Origin: Spirometra erinaceieuropaei
Lineage: Eukaryota > Platyhelminthes > Cestoda > Diphyllobothriidea > Diphyllobothriidae
Direction: 5' to 3'
DNA: 64,000 nt
Assembly: GCA_902702965.1 (NCBI GenBank)
Contig: CACRXP010000639.1
Location: 149,686-213,685 of the forward strand
Shown here: in pieces, positions 13,296 to 24,010 of the stretch
Layout of the letters: each line of letters opens with the position of its first letter
Numbering within the stretch: the stretch's first letter is position 1
Notes under the pieces: generated by a model
Database searches by the model: none
Told to the model about the DNA's origin: nothing
Seen by the model: the letters and a program-made list of their open reading frames with translations, nothing else
Program-made: the position numbers and the translations under genes

Positions 13296-13615
13296 GCTTT
13301 ATATCTCCTAAGGGTTTCTCTGTAGTCGCGAACGTGTCCAGCTGCATCTTATAAAAGCTCACTCTAAGCATATTTTTGTGTGCGACTAGCTCCATAAAAC
13401 GCGGTTGCTTAGTGACTGGTCGTCAATTCCCGAAGCTGAGGATGAGTAATAATGTCTCGCAGGTAGCATGATACACCATATTTAACACGTGTTTCGCCGA
13501 TATTCTGCCCTTACATGACACATCTGCGAGTGTTCCGGTACATCAGTGGGTCCACCAGCGTTCCCCATGTGCTTTCCCGGTAGACACTCAAGTTTTGGTA
13601 TTTCCACTTGTAAAC

Positions 13616-13823
13616 TGTGGTTATGCAGCCGCACCTGCTAGACAAAATACTATTTGGGATTAGGTTTAGGGCAACTATTTCTCAACCACGCTAAGCACAA
13701 CCGCACATTCTCAATAGCTTTTCTTTTTCATACAATTACTTTACCTAGTCACCTATGTGTTCCCAGGCCCCGTATTACAGACGGCTGGGGTTTGTTTACC
13801 GCTGTTGCGACTACATAACCACA
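13616..13823. mobile_element. Short TIR element, copy M2 (internally deleted)
   Basis: A 208-bp relative of M1. Left end TGTGGTTATGCAGCCGCACC; right end GGTTGCGACTACATAACCACA-like (13804-13823), again inverted. Internal sequence such as GGCAACTATTTCTCAACC, CACAACCGCACATTCTCAAT and GGTTTGTTTACC runs in the same order as M1. About 300 bp of the M1 5' half is absent. M1 and M2 lie about 320 bp apart in the same orientation. Confidence 0.65.
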
Positions 13824-14724
13824 TCCGACCTGTAACCGCCTTAATTTCCCCAGAAATTAAACGCTATCTTACAGTTAATCCCTTTATTTGAATTACAGGG
13901 TCAGACCGCAATGCGATATGAATATTTGGGCTGACGTTCCTCACTCACAGCGAAATAACCACGGAATAGACCGCCAGCAAGCTGGGGGATCCCTCGCAGC
14001 TATGTCGTGCAACAGCGGCAAAAAATAGGCGGAAATAAAAAGCTGCAATAAGATCACAATTTGATAAGAGTGGGGGACTCCCTCGGACATATGTATCGAA
14101 CCGCTGACGCTTCGGGGAGCTTGTTCGACTCATTACTGCAGAAGCGCTAAATGCAGAAAATCGGATAGAAGTACAACTGGCATGATGAGCTCGTCGGTCT
14201 TGGGCCGATCGATTTCTTTCTTTTTTGCTGTCCCGATTCCTTGTAGCCAAATGCATAATGAGTCATCGCCCAGATGGTGGGTGATTGAGACTCCGTGGCG
14301 GGGGGTCTTTCGGTCCGGTGACCCTTTTTCTCCCCCGTGTAGGTTTGCGTGCGTACTGAGGCAGGAATTTATGAGCCGCAGGAAGGTCAAGATGCCAGTT
14401 GATGTGGTTGGTATCTAAATACGACGTTCCAAGTGTAAGTTGTTCTGTCCTTAGATTTTCCCAGCCTAGAATGGTCGCTCCCCAACGGTTAAAAGTATGG
14501 CCAGTTTCTTCACTGTGGGTTGCAAGATGCGAGTTCGAATCTAATTATCAAGTTGCTAATTTGAGTTCATGTAGGCCGGTCTACAATTTTTATCCAGTTT
14601 ATCCAACTCAATTGAAGTCCTCATCATTGCACCTTATTCTGTGAACAACCGCGAGAGGGGCTTATGCATTTCGAAGTGATATAAAGAGAAAAGGAAGAGG
14701 TTATTTGGAAAAATCGGGTTTTAC
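13824..14724. other. GC-richer unassigned stretch
   Basis: Overlapping short frames (minus 13945-14256 and 14133-14390; plus 14182-14418) reflect higher GC. No domain is recognised. A GAGTTCGAATC motif at 14530-14540 resembles a tRNA box B but has no matching box A or fold. The nature of this block is unknown; it may be repeat-derived. Confidence 0.3.
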
Positions 14725-15440
14725 TTGCAAACTTTCGAGCTGGGGACACCAACCCGTCGTCAGACGAAAATAAAACAAGAACGAAAGTTAGATTGTCGCA
14801 CTAGACCATTTGACGCGACAGGATAGACACACCACCGGAGTGTGAGAGGTGGTTACAGAGTCATGGTAGGTTTCTGAGGGAGAGGAGGTAGTGGTAGGCG
14901 GAACAATTACAATTTCCTGTACCGGTGGGGAGGGGTGAATGCTCTATCGATTGGCTTCAGGGCGGCTGGATTAGCGGTCACTGACGTGGGATTAGGGCAG
15001 AGGTCACCAAGTCATGCACGTCGGCCCTAGCGATGGGCGCCCGTGTCAACATGGTACTCGATACTACCGTATTGAAGTACAAGGTCTCGAGAAATTCTCT
15101 CGCTCGTTTTGTGTTGGCTTTAGCAACGACCTCAGTACTGCTCCAATTGAATCGGCGGTCGCATTTGTGTACGTGCACATAGACGAGGAACAGGGGGTCT
15201 CGGCGACGGACAGTTAGATTTGTGTTCATCAGTACGGGCGCCTAGGCGTCAACCCATATAACTAACACACAGGAGAAAATCGCGAACGACATGCGATCAA
15301 TTACGTTTGTTTCTCGTTCTTTGGGGATGGTATTCTTGATTCGAAATAGTGTCGCGAGCAGTGACCACGCTGTCTTGTGGGTAATGTGAATACCAAAGCC
15401 ATTAAACTGCCACGCGATTACTACAGATGCTCCCCGCACA
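14725..15440 (-). pseudogene. Decayed Penelope-like element, lineage P4: linker, GIY-YIG endonuclease and 3' end
   Basis: Read on the minus strand from 15439, one frame carries a PLE linker: IKNTIPKERETNVIDRMSF resembles the usual KDKIP..E..GVVYR. This leads into the GIY-YIG nuclease start. After a frameshift near 15235 a second frame (15229-14978) carries FNWSSTEVVAKANTKRAREF (continuing LETLYF), which matches the C-terminal half of PLE GIY-YIG domains including the catalytic-Glu region (..LE). The YIG segment is unrecognisable and the RT is largely missing. Downstream there is 250 bp of 3' untranslated sequence ending in a CTGACGA...GAAAG motif (14733-14763). The protein differs clearly from the P1 and P2 copies in this window, so it is a separate, older lineage. 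It is not functional. Confidence 0.6.
14733..14763 (-). ncRNA. Hammerhead-like relic at P4 3' end
   Basis: The minus strand shows CTGACGA, then a 20-nt insert that can form GTTGG/CCAGC (one G-U), then GAAAG. This is the hammerhead core order. Stem III and the cleavage triplet do not close in the compact way seen in P1 and P2 copies. I treat it as a diverged or inactive relic. Confidence 0.35.
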
Positions 15441-15525
15441 TAAGTCGGGAAGTAGAATATTCGTGCCGAAACTTCCCCAGTTATGGGTGGTGCTTGCGAT
15501 TGTGTCTGGTGCCCGAGACAGTTCT

Positions 15526-15768
15526 CTACAAAAGTAATTCGTTACCCATTAAATCGAAACAAGCGATACAGTAAAGCAAATTATTTCCTTTACAGATGGT
15601 CGCTGTTGAAATAACGATAGGCCCGGTGAAACAGAGTTCGTCAGAATTGCTAGTAGAGCAATGTCCTGTTTTATACGTTTTTGGTAATCCATATGGTATG
15701 AGAATATGTGTATTTCTCGGTTTCAGGGATAACGCGGTTTCAGTATCAAGCAGATTTCTGTCAACCAA
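15526..15768 (-). pseudogene. Possible PLE reverse-transcriptase N-terminal relic
   Basis: An 80-codon minus frame contains IPYGLPKTYKTG. This resembles the RT motif YGLPK.HK near the start of PLE reverse transcriptases. It lies upstream of the P4 relic in the same orientation, as expected if most of the intervening RT has been deleted. The remainder of the frame does not match, so this rests on one motif. Confidence 0.3.
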
Positions 15769-15789
15769 ATGCCTATCTCTTTTCTAGGC

Positions 15790-16429
15790 GGAGGCCTCCA
15801 TTGACGTGCTCTCATCTTTTCTTGGTGTTTTTTAAAGAAATTTACTCAAATCGTTTGGAATGGGCTACATTTTTGTTTCAGCGCCAAGGCTAGTAAATAC
15901 TTTTCACGCAAGCGGGGATTTCTCGCCTTGTCGAGGCATCGACATCGTCTTGCTATCCGCAGGGGCCCCGTGCACTGGAGCATTATGCCATAAAATAGGA
16001 TCTTTGTCCTCCGTAAGGCAGGCCTAATTGTTTTTAGAGGGCATTCATAACATGGAAGAATGTTATGCTTGTCAAAATTTACGGCAAATGAGAAGAAACT
16101 ACACGCCTGTTTCGTCCCCCCCCTCGTGGTCGTCTCTGATTTATGTTCAACCCTATGTGTGGCAATTCATATCTCCAAAACATATACTGTGGAAGCAGCG
16201 ATTTCGCTGGAAAGATTTTCTGCGCATTTTGGAAGACGGGCCGGAGCATACTGCATAAAGCATATTGCGTACACTCGAATGCAATGCAGATGAAAATTTC
16301 TTTAACTGTTATTTCTGTCGGAATGAACGGTAGCGTATTGCCTTGATAAACAGCTGGCTGTCGGTAACTGTCCTCATAAAATACTACAACGTGTTTTCTA
16401 TGAGGAATATTAATATAAGTGATGTTATG
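15790..16429. other. No recognised feature
   Basis: Several overlapping plus frames (16028-16346) share one stretch and have no family resemblance. Confidence 0.4.
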
Positions 16430-16850
16430 CTACTGATTATTATACACCATAATTCCAAGACAGTTCACTCACGTCGAGATTCCAACTTTTGAAAGCACTT
16501 CATTTCGGCCGCCTGCAAAGAAATCTCGTAAAAATGAGCACTTATGTAGTGGATAGTTCTTCCATCCCCTTTTGCTGCCTTTATGAATTCAACTATATTT
16601 TACAAAAGATTCGATCGAGCAGTATTCCTACTCTTACCCATCTGAAAGTACACGCCGTCCTCTTCAACTGCTACCATCAAAATGAAGGCGACTTTGGTAT
16701 TAAAAAAAGTTTTTTCTAATTTCCAGATAACTTCGGGATCAATATGTCGTTTGATTTACATACAAAGGAAATCCTACATTCCTCTATGCCATTGGTCATA
16801 TAGGGTAGGTGACCTAACTCATGAAATGTGTCGATATTTACGAATGATTG
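16430..16850. mobile_element. Diverged foldback-family fragment
   Basis: This half-element follows the landmark order of an FB left arm and centre: CTACTGATTATTATACACC, TTTTGAAAGCACTTCATTTC, TATGAATTCAACTATATTTT, then CATTCCTCTATGCCATTGG. It ends near ACCTAACTCATGAAATG, an FB-type terminus. The opposite arm is not evident. It is old and strongly diverged. Confidence 0.45.
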
Positions 16851-17821
16851 CAATCATTCGCAAACTGGCACCATGTCATGTGTCCACTGTCTATGTTAAT
16901 TAAATGTAAGTTTGAAAGATTAAAAACGTAAAAAATACTAATGCAAGTGTTGCGTTTTTTTAGCAATGCCAGCTTTTTAAGAAAAGCGTAATATCCCGAA
17001 AACGTCAGAAACAGCTGTAATTTATTAAACTTCGTTTTTAAATGTATAGAATGTATTCTCATATCAAAACGGTGTAAATATGAAGGTGCAAATAAAATAA
17101 CGTCTGGTAATAATGTTTAAGTGAAGTCCAAATCTAATTATCGTTTAACAAGTAGTATGATTTAATGTATGGTGGTTTGTCAAGAGCCTACATTCCCATT
17201 GTAGATCGCAGAACAGTTTTCCAGTGATTCGTGGTAGTCTTGACTAGTTTAAATTGAATCAGATGGGATCCAACAAGAGAAACTGGATTTTGCTTGATTT
17301 CCTCGATGGGGACGTCGTAGGAACACAAGTTTTCATAGCATGACATGCCATGAGGCCGGTTGGTGCCTAATAAATTTAAATAGAACTGACAGGCGTGATC
17401 GTAAACATACTATTTTTTTACTTATAGAGAGAATATTTTTTCTGTTAAATTAATTTATACTTTTTGTTCGTTTCAGATTACGTTGAGTTTCAGATAGCTT
17501 TCGAAATGTTGCCGAATACTTTATGATTTTCAGTGTTTTTATCCGATCGTCCATAAAGAATTACCGTCGGTTGAGAACTTTAAAATAAGATTATTCTTGA
17601 AGGCACTTACAGAATTAGTGACCGTTCGGCAATCCTATTCACGTAGATGGTCGTTTGGGTTACATGTGGAGACTCATTCAAACATCTAACTTCATTTTTG
17701 AGAGTAATGGCTGTCCACAACAAAAGTCGGCAACGAATATGCCTTCGATCAATAAGAAAACTTTCCTTAATAAGCTACTTTTTTTAAAAAGTGTTATATT
17801 ACTGCGCTCCGTTGACGGATC
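16851..17821. other. AT-rich spacer, nothing recognised
   Basis: No convincing coding, RNA or repeat signal. Short frames only (74 codons or fewer). Confidence 0.4.
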
Positions 17822-18793
17822 AACCGTTGGTGGACTAACTTATGAAATGTCAATCGAAATTTCGAAACGCATTCTCGTTTCGAAAGAATTTATAAAGCGG
17901 GGTTGTAAAACTAGTCATCGTGCAGTACAATTCAATAATGATCCAGTTACCTCAGGGTGTCGGCTTGTGAATAAGCTTATTTCCGACTGCATGCAAAAAC
18001 TATAATCTGCAAAAGTGATTTCAAACCAGAATGCAATTTTGTCATTGAGGTTCGATGCCCTTGAGAATTCAATTAAATTCAATGAAAAACATGCATAAAA
18101 ATATTGATTCTTTTATTTACTCGGTAGAAAATTATACTCGAAAGAAGAGTATAATTCGGTTTTAAAACATTTCTAATTCCCAAATAATTTTAAATCCGGT
18201 CTGCTGTTACACTTGCATTCAGGGTTTCAAAACTACAAGCCGTATATTTTCCGTGCCCGGAAAACCATACGTTTCTCAACGGTATTAAGAGGAGGCCATA
18301 TGGGGTTTATAAAATTAAGAAGTGGATCTGAGGAATATTGTTAACTTTAAATGCCACACTCATAAATGCAGCTGTATGACGTTTTATGAATGGACATTTC
18401 ACGGCATAAAACATATCACGATTATAAACTTTTTAAAGCCGAATTATACCCTTCTTTTATGTATAGAATTGGAAGAGGACATGATTTCCTAACGAATAAA
18501 TAGAAGAATGAATATTTTACTGCATGTTTTCTATAAAATATGATTGACTTTTAAGGTTATCAAAACTTAATGAGAAAATTGCATGCTATTTAATTAATCA
18601 CCTTTGCAAAGTATAGTTTTCGCATGCAGTTGAAAATAAGCTTATTCACAAGCCGATACCCTGAGGTTACTGGTTCATTAATTATTTGCCCTGCATGATG
18701 ATTAGTTTTACAATCCCGCCTAATTAATCTTTTCGAAACGAGAACGCATTTTGAAATTTCGGTTGACATTTCATGAATAAGTCCGCCTACTGT
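17822..18793. mobile_element. Foldback element FB3
   Basis: About 972 bp with arms of roughly 350 bp that mirror well. On the left are GTGGACTAACTTATGAAATG, TTTCGAAACGCATTCTCG and AAGCTTATTTCCGACTGCAT. On the right are their complements (AATAAGCTTATTCACAAGCC, CGAGAACGCATTTTGAAATT, CATTTCATGAATAAGTCCGC). The centre contains GTCTGCTGTTACACTTGCATT, as in FB1 orientation. A 116-codon frame (17655-18005) and an 83-codon frame (18590-18841) are arm shadows of each other and encode similar peptides because the arms are inverted copies. No transposase is present. Confidence 0.75.
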
Positions 18794-19754
18794 ATGTCTA
18801 CCTTGAATTGTTGCACGGTAGCGACGAAAACAATTTGGCACTTTTGACCGTATGATTTACGTTCCTAAAAAATACAAATATTTTCCAAACACAAGCGTAA
18901 GAGCATGCCTTTTTCTAAATATTATGGTCAGTTGCACTGTTTTTGATCGTTTTTAGACCCTGTTATTTGATTATGAATGCATGGCAAAGCACCCAAATAA
19001 ATGCTGAAAATACTAATGTTCTGTTCGTTCCATTTCTGAATTAAGTATTACAGAAGTTAAACTGCACGACAAACAGTGTTTCGTATGTTTAAAACTGGAA
19101 ATTACTATTTGGTGGTCTTCATTTATGCGACATTAGGCAAAATATCTAAACGGCAAAATAAATTCAGCCCATCTAAACGAAGGGATCCCTATCTGCGTTA
19201 TTACTGAATATTGGGGCACAAAATCGCACTGCTATGCTAAATTGACATTTAGGAAGTGATTAACCTTCCGTTTTTTAAAATAACCTTTACGTTAGCTGGT
19301 TGAGGGCCACAGTTAGCATCAAACATAAAATAAATTTTCAAGTCCGGCTAAATCTGCTAATTAAAACTTTTGCGGTTACATTACTTTCCCTTCAGTGAAA
19401 AACTTGCTCAGACAGGCAGTCGAACTCTAGGACATTTATGAGCATAGAAAATGGCACGAATATTTTCAACCGTCCATTTTTACCAAAATGCCTCAATATT
19501 TTGTTTGTTGTAATTACGCAAGCACAATTTCTGTGCAAGAAAAGGACACTACCTTGAAGGAACTGGATGACCAAGCTAAATGCGCAACGTTTAAAGCTTC
19601 CAAAAACATTCGCATCGGTTTCCGCTATCAGGTTTCATGAGGTAGGTCACGTACTGTACCATATGGGACTCACGGAAGTTTGCAATGAATGTGGACTATA
19701 CTGTGCGCCTCGAAAGAAACATAGATAGACAGCCACACTGCTATTTAGACAGAC
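18794..19754. other. No recognised feature; possible foldback end at 19630
   Basis: GTTTCATGAGGTAGGTCACG (19629-19648) looks like the outer end of a foldback arm, but no matching arm precedes it. The rest is AT-rich and unassigned. Confidence 0.35.
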
Positions 19755-20139
19755 ATCTTACGGTCTTAAAAATATTTCATATGCGCAGACATTTTACATG
19801 GAAGGTCACCTTCTCTTCGAACAAACAATTGAACAAAACGTCGTTTGCTATCGAATGAGGACAACAAAGAAGGTTTATGTAGAGGTTTTCAATAAAATAC
19901 ATTTTAATTAATGACCGCATCCAAATTCATTAAGAAAAAACCACACGACAAAGTATTCATTTTTTGCCGAGCGTGGTTTTTGCAGGCGACCGAAAAAAAA
20001 TACGTCCAACAGTCGGCATTCGAATGTGACTGAACTATTGCACGATAATCCATATTAGAACTCTACTTAAGTAATCCTCCCTAAACAAAACACGCTCCAT
20101 AATATTGGTTAGCATTTCAAAGAATAGTACGCTGATTGT
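19755..20139. mobile_element. Foldback-family fragment, right arm only
   Basis: The order matches the inner-to-outer right arm of FB elements: CTTACGGTCTTAAAAATATT, then TTTTTGCAGGCGACCG, CTACTTAAGTAATCCTCCC and ATTGGTTAGCATTTC. No left arm is recognised. Confidence 0.45.
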
Positions 20140-21472
20140 AAATACAAAGAATGTTGAACATTTTATTCATTATTAGGGTATGTCGATTTTAATTTTTTAA
20201 AATGACGACATTGATATCATGGAGGTTACAAGGGAAAGCCTTCAGCACTAAGTCCCGCTACATCTAACCATAGTGTGCCCACATTAGGCAAAAGCAAGAA
20301 TGAAACCTCATTTTATTAACGTTTCATGTTTCACGTCACAGTGTCTGACGCTGCTTTTCTGCCGACTTGTCACCCCAATTGAATGGAAAATATTTTGTCG
20401 CACAGCATCGTTGCAAGTCTTCCGGGTTTTTCGTTTCAATAGACATTTATGCTTGGTTTGCTTTTTAGAATTTTCTCCACCCACGCGCTAAGTAAACGGC
20501 TGTTTTTCTTGCTCTTTTAGCTCATTAGTTCAGACCTTATCAGATCTAATTGCACTTCATTTACTATGCACCCTGAGACAGGAGTCCGAGTTATTTTGGG
20601 CTATGCCATTTGCGTACAATTTTTCTTGCTCTGAAGAATAAATTAGGAAATAAATTGTCCTTTCTTTCTTCGATTGCTTTCATTTTTGGCCTATTGCACC
20701 AAGAATAAACAACTAATACAAAAAGACGTAATTAATTTTTTGTCTTCGAAATCGTTTTTTTCACCTGTTTTCGTGCTGATGGGTAGTTTGATTGGCAATT
20801 TCATATGGCAAAAAACGCATGCGTTCATCCATATTACTCGGATGCGAAAAATGTCTATTGTGCAGGAAACATAAACTGATCCTGGGTTATACAAATTACG
20901 AATCCCCTTTATAGTAGAGTTAGAACTTCCTAGTTGCTCATATCAGCCCTTTTTTAGTAGGGAGAACAATTACCGCGATGTGCCGTTCCGTTAAAGAGAA
21001 GGTATTTTTATGTTGTTGCGTAGTGCTAGGGAAACTGCATTTTGTTAAACTAGGCCTCCGGTTTTTACGCGCTGCCGCGACCAAGGGTGAAAATAGTTGA
21101 AGGGTCGCATTTTCCAGTTTTTCCTCCCGGGATACGGTCACAGTGTGCTACCCAACATCATCCAATATTATTCTTCATTTACCTACCTCTGCTCGGTCAC
21201 ATCGGATCAGTCGATTTCGCCTTTATCAAGGATTGCTTCTTACCTCCGAACGCTTCTCCCGCACAAAATCGTAACCTTTAAAACAGTATCGCTTGGTAAT
21301 TAAGGCTGAGCAGCAATGGGCAGTTTAAAATGCCGTCTAAGTTCTGGGATTCCCTGCTCTCAACATAAGTACCATCGAAGAAGCTCTACTAGCCGCTTTA
21401 ACGTCTTTGGATCTCCGCTTAAAACAACTACGAGGGGTTGGACTTCGCAGTGTATGCAGAAAGTTTCCCGTG
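20140..21472. other. No recognised feature
   Basis: Only short overlapping frames (up to 80 codons, for example 21087-21303 and 21316-21558), none of a known family. Confidence 0.4.
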
Positions 21473-21900
21473 TAGTCAGTAACCGATCCCATAAAATGTT
21501 AACCGAAATTCTACAATCTGTTTTTTGGTTAGGAAGAAAGGATTTAATAGAGCTATAATATGGATTATCGTTCAGTATGGTCACAAAACAATTCAGCCAC
21601 GCCACGATGCTCGACTATTAATCAATTCTTCGCATTATCTGCGAAAATTGTACTCAAAGAGGGGTTATCAAGTAGCACGAGTTTTTTTCTATATATTGGC
21701 AATGCGTTTACAAATGCACTTCAAATGTATTCTATAGAAAATAACTCGAAAATATTATTTGTCCTATTTGTTTGGCAATAGAACACGTCATCTTCAATGG
21801 TTAAACTAGAAGAAATAATATATTTCGGTCTCATAGGGCTTTGTAATTTCAAAATCATATTGAGTCATAACTCATTTTGCAGTAATTTTCAGGACTAAAG
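21473..21900. mobile_element. Foldback-family fragment, left arm
   Basis: It begins AGTCAGTAACCGATCCCATA and continues AAATGTTAACCGAAATTC, close to the FB1/FB2 left terminus. It runs through TATTCTATAGAAAATAACTCG into a centre-like GGTCTCATAGGGC. The right arm is absent, probably displaced or truncated by the PLE insertions that follow. Confidence 0.5.
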
Positions 21901-21949
21901 CCTAGAAGATGATACAAGCGAAGATGAAAGTCTTAGTAACTAGTCGATA

Positions 21950-22484
21950 AGATGTAGAAGCGATCGCGGGGACAAGAATTTTATTAGCCTGACGTTTCGG
22001 ATTCCTGCTCGAACCCATCATCAGAGACAGTGACAGGTACGGGTAATTTGTGTACAGGAATTTGCAGTATTTATAGGACACAGTCGCTATGCTCCTGCAT
22101 ACCCATGACGATTAACTGCGCTCCCCTTCAAATTGTTGACTGCCAAAATTTCATCAGGCGTGTTGGATGTTGACGTGATAATTTCTCTGTCACGTGGCTC
22201 ACTGGCTTGTGGCCTCCTCTACTAGCTAGTTACTTCGTCCAGACTATGTTTCAGCGCCTAATATTAGTTGGGGATATCATTGCTATTAATGACAGACTGA
22301 GGTCCTATCAACCATGGCTCAAGCAACTTGCGACTGACGCGATTATCACATCTCGCAAGAATTTTGACCTCCTCGAAATTAAATGTGTGACTGGGTCTCG
22401 TCTTGACAGTTGGAGTCATTTCTCTGCACTGCTGCCGCGTGTTCGTTAATTTGTGTCCGGAGCAGACTTCCGGTCTCGAGGACG
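21950..22484 (-). pseudogene. 5'-truncated PLE (P1 subfamily), copy A: GIY-YIG C-terminus and 3' end
   Basis: On the minus strand the copy begins inside the GIY-YIG nuclease (ETGSLLRTQINEHAAAV, about 22475-22425). It shifts frame and continues HTFNFEEVKILARCDNRVSR (then KLLEPW, in which the expected catalytic-site serine after Glu is Pro). It follows with the C-terminal tail beginning GPQSINSND-like. The GIY motif and RT are absent through 5' truncation. The 3' untranslated region ends with a 42-nt hammerhead motif (21987-22028), AATAAA and a terminal GATCGC-type tail near 21962. It is a dead copy. Immediately upstream is the 3' tail of another PLE (22485-22515), giving a direct-tandem junction. 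Confidence 0.75.
21987..22028 (-). ncRNA. Hammerhead ribozyme motif, PLE copy A
   Basis: The 42-nt minus-strand order is GTCT, CTGATGA core, T, stem II GGGTTC/GAATCC with loop GAGCAG, GAAA, the stem III tetramer ACGT followed by C (together GAAACGTC), then AGGC. AGGC pairs with GTCT to form stem I. The core is intact and the predicted cleavage follows GTC. AATAAA follows directly. Confidence 0.7.
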
Positions 22485-22515
22485 AAGATGCGATCACTAG
22501 GACAGAAAATTGATT
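22485..22515 (-). repeat. PLE 3'-tail fragment abutting copy A
   Basis: GACGAAGATGCGATCACTAG and the following bases match the terminal tail of P1 elements (compare 25024-25040 and 29991-30007). The adjoining ribozyme region is not preserved. Confidence 0.5.
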
Positions 22516-22699
22516 GTGATGATAGAAAAGTGCTCATTGACCGAGTTAAGGAACACACTCGTCCTGTTGTGTTATGGGGCTCTCTCTCGAAGTCTACCAG
22601 CAGCCGCACAATGGAGTACTATAGGCAGAATGACGCTACAGGCAAAGACAAGGGAGTCGGCTAATAAGCCAAAAATGGTTATTCCAGTCTCCCTTGTCT
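22516..22699. other. Unassigned segment within the PLE cluster
   Basis: Open in several frames but matches no PLE domain I recognise. It may be diverged PLE or another repeat. Confidence 0.3.
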
Positions 22700-23266
22700 T
22701 CGTCGATAATGTCAGGAAGTTATTGACCTGAGGTTTCGGATTATCAGAGACAGTCTTACATGAGGGGTAGTGTTATCACAAGGAGTGCAGTGTTAATAGT
22801 GTAGGTAGCTGCCATGGGACCATACATATGCGCACTATAATGAGCAGCTGTTGCCGTCACCGGTGGGAGTCGTAATTGATGTGACGATGGCTTGCCAGTC
22901 CGCGTCCAGTCATTATTCGTCGCGATTTCATCCTCCGTGCTGGATGCTGGCGTGGCGATTGTTCAGCAAACTGACTCACTGTCAGTGGTATTGTTGCTCG
23001 CCCGCACCCTCCCCACGTTACTGGTCCCCCTGTTCAGTGAAAATCTCAGCGGAGAATATGGTAATTGGAAGTCATTGCGCTTATTGATGGATTAAGGACC
23101 TGAAAATCATGACTCGAGCAGCTCGCGGCTCACGCGGCTGTCACTCCTTGCGAGGATTTCGACGTCTTGAAACTCGAAAATATAGCCGGATACCGCCGAA
23201 TGAGCCGCCACCTAAGAGCTAACTTCTCGCCGTCCCGCTAATGCTGCGTTCTCGGCCATTCCCAGG
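22700..23266 (-). pseudogene. 5'-truncated PLE (P1), copy C
   Basis: On the minus strand this copy starts in the GIY-YIG domain (AENAALAGRREV), continues YIFEFQDVEILARSDSRVSR then ELLES, and runs into the C-terminal tail (SINKRNDF..) with stop codons. The 3' end carries a collapsed hammerhead motif (about 22724-22752) in which stem II is deleted (CTGATAATCCGAAACC). It is inverted relative to copy D; the two share about 370 bp (22735-23100 and 23267-23650). Confidence 0.7.
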
Positions 23267-23697
23267 CCCTCAATCCATCAATATGCGCAGTGATTTCCCA
23301 TTACCATATTCTCCGCTGAGATTTTCACTGAACAGGGGATAAGTAACGTAAGGAGTGTGCGGGCGAGCAACAATACCACTGTCACTGTGTCAGTTTGCTG
23401 AACAATCGTCACGCCAGCATCCAGCACGGAGGATGAAATCGCGGCGATTAATGACTGGACGCGGACTGACAAGCCATCGTCGCATCAATCACGACTCCCA
23501 CCGCTGACGGCAATAGCTGCTCATTATAGTGCGCATATGGTCCCATGGCAGCTACCTACACTATTAACACTGCACTCCTTGTGCTACCACTGCCCCTTAT
23601 GTACGACTGTCTCTGACTATGGGCTCGAGTGAGAATACGAAACCTCAGGCCGATAAATTTCTTGTTCCAGCTATTGCATCTTCGTTTTTTAAACTGC
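23267..23697 (+). pseudogene. 5'-truncated PLE (P1), copy D
   Basis: An inverted partner of copy C. It begins at CCCTCAATCCATCAATATGC, corresponding to the SINK region just after the nuclease, and ends at the terminal GCATCTTCG tail. At 23609-23650 the hammerhead core reads CTGACTA instead of CTGANGA and the stem III tetramer is CCT, so the ribozyme is likely inactive. No complete domain is encoded. Confidence 0.65.
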
Positions 23698-23754
23698 TTC
23701 CTGGAACTCGCCTGTTTGCTTCTATCGGCAGTCTTCCAGTCTCACTGACGTAGC

Positions 23755-24010
23755 TGCCAACGAAAATGCGCGTCCGAGATGATCCTCGGTTTGATTGTCA
23801 TCGAAGAGGATCAGATGCTTATGTTCAAAGGACGTCTCAAAAGCGTCTTCCTGGGCGGGCATTTTACGAAAGAGTAGGAAGGAAATAACCACTTGGCCTT
23901 CCTTGATATCCCCGTCTGTCGCAAAGATTGTAGTGGCCTAAAGATTAAGGTGTTCATGAAAGCGACGAATGCAACGCAAATACTGAACCTAATCAGCAGT
24001 CAAGAACCGT
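23755..24010 (+). pseudogene. PLE (P1) RT fragment, copy E
   Basis: Plus-strand frames retain pieces of the RT C-terminal part. IEEDQMLMFKGRLKSVFLGG (about 23803-23862) is followed after a stop and a shift by the equivalent of NNQLAFLDVLVCRKDC and KVFMKATNATQILN. The catalytic YVDD region just upstream is degraded (DDPRFD). Both ends are truncated. Confidence 0.55.

Noticed and set aside
14520..14600. Possible further tRNA-like or SINE fragment (GAGTTCGAATC)
   Set aside because: Only a single box-B-like motif; no head, tail or partner copy.
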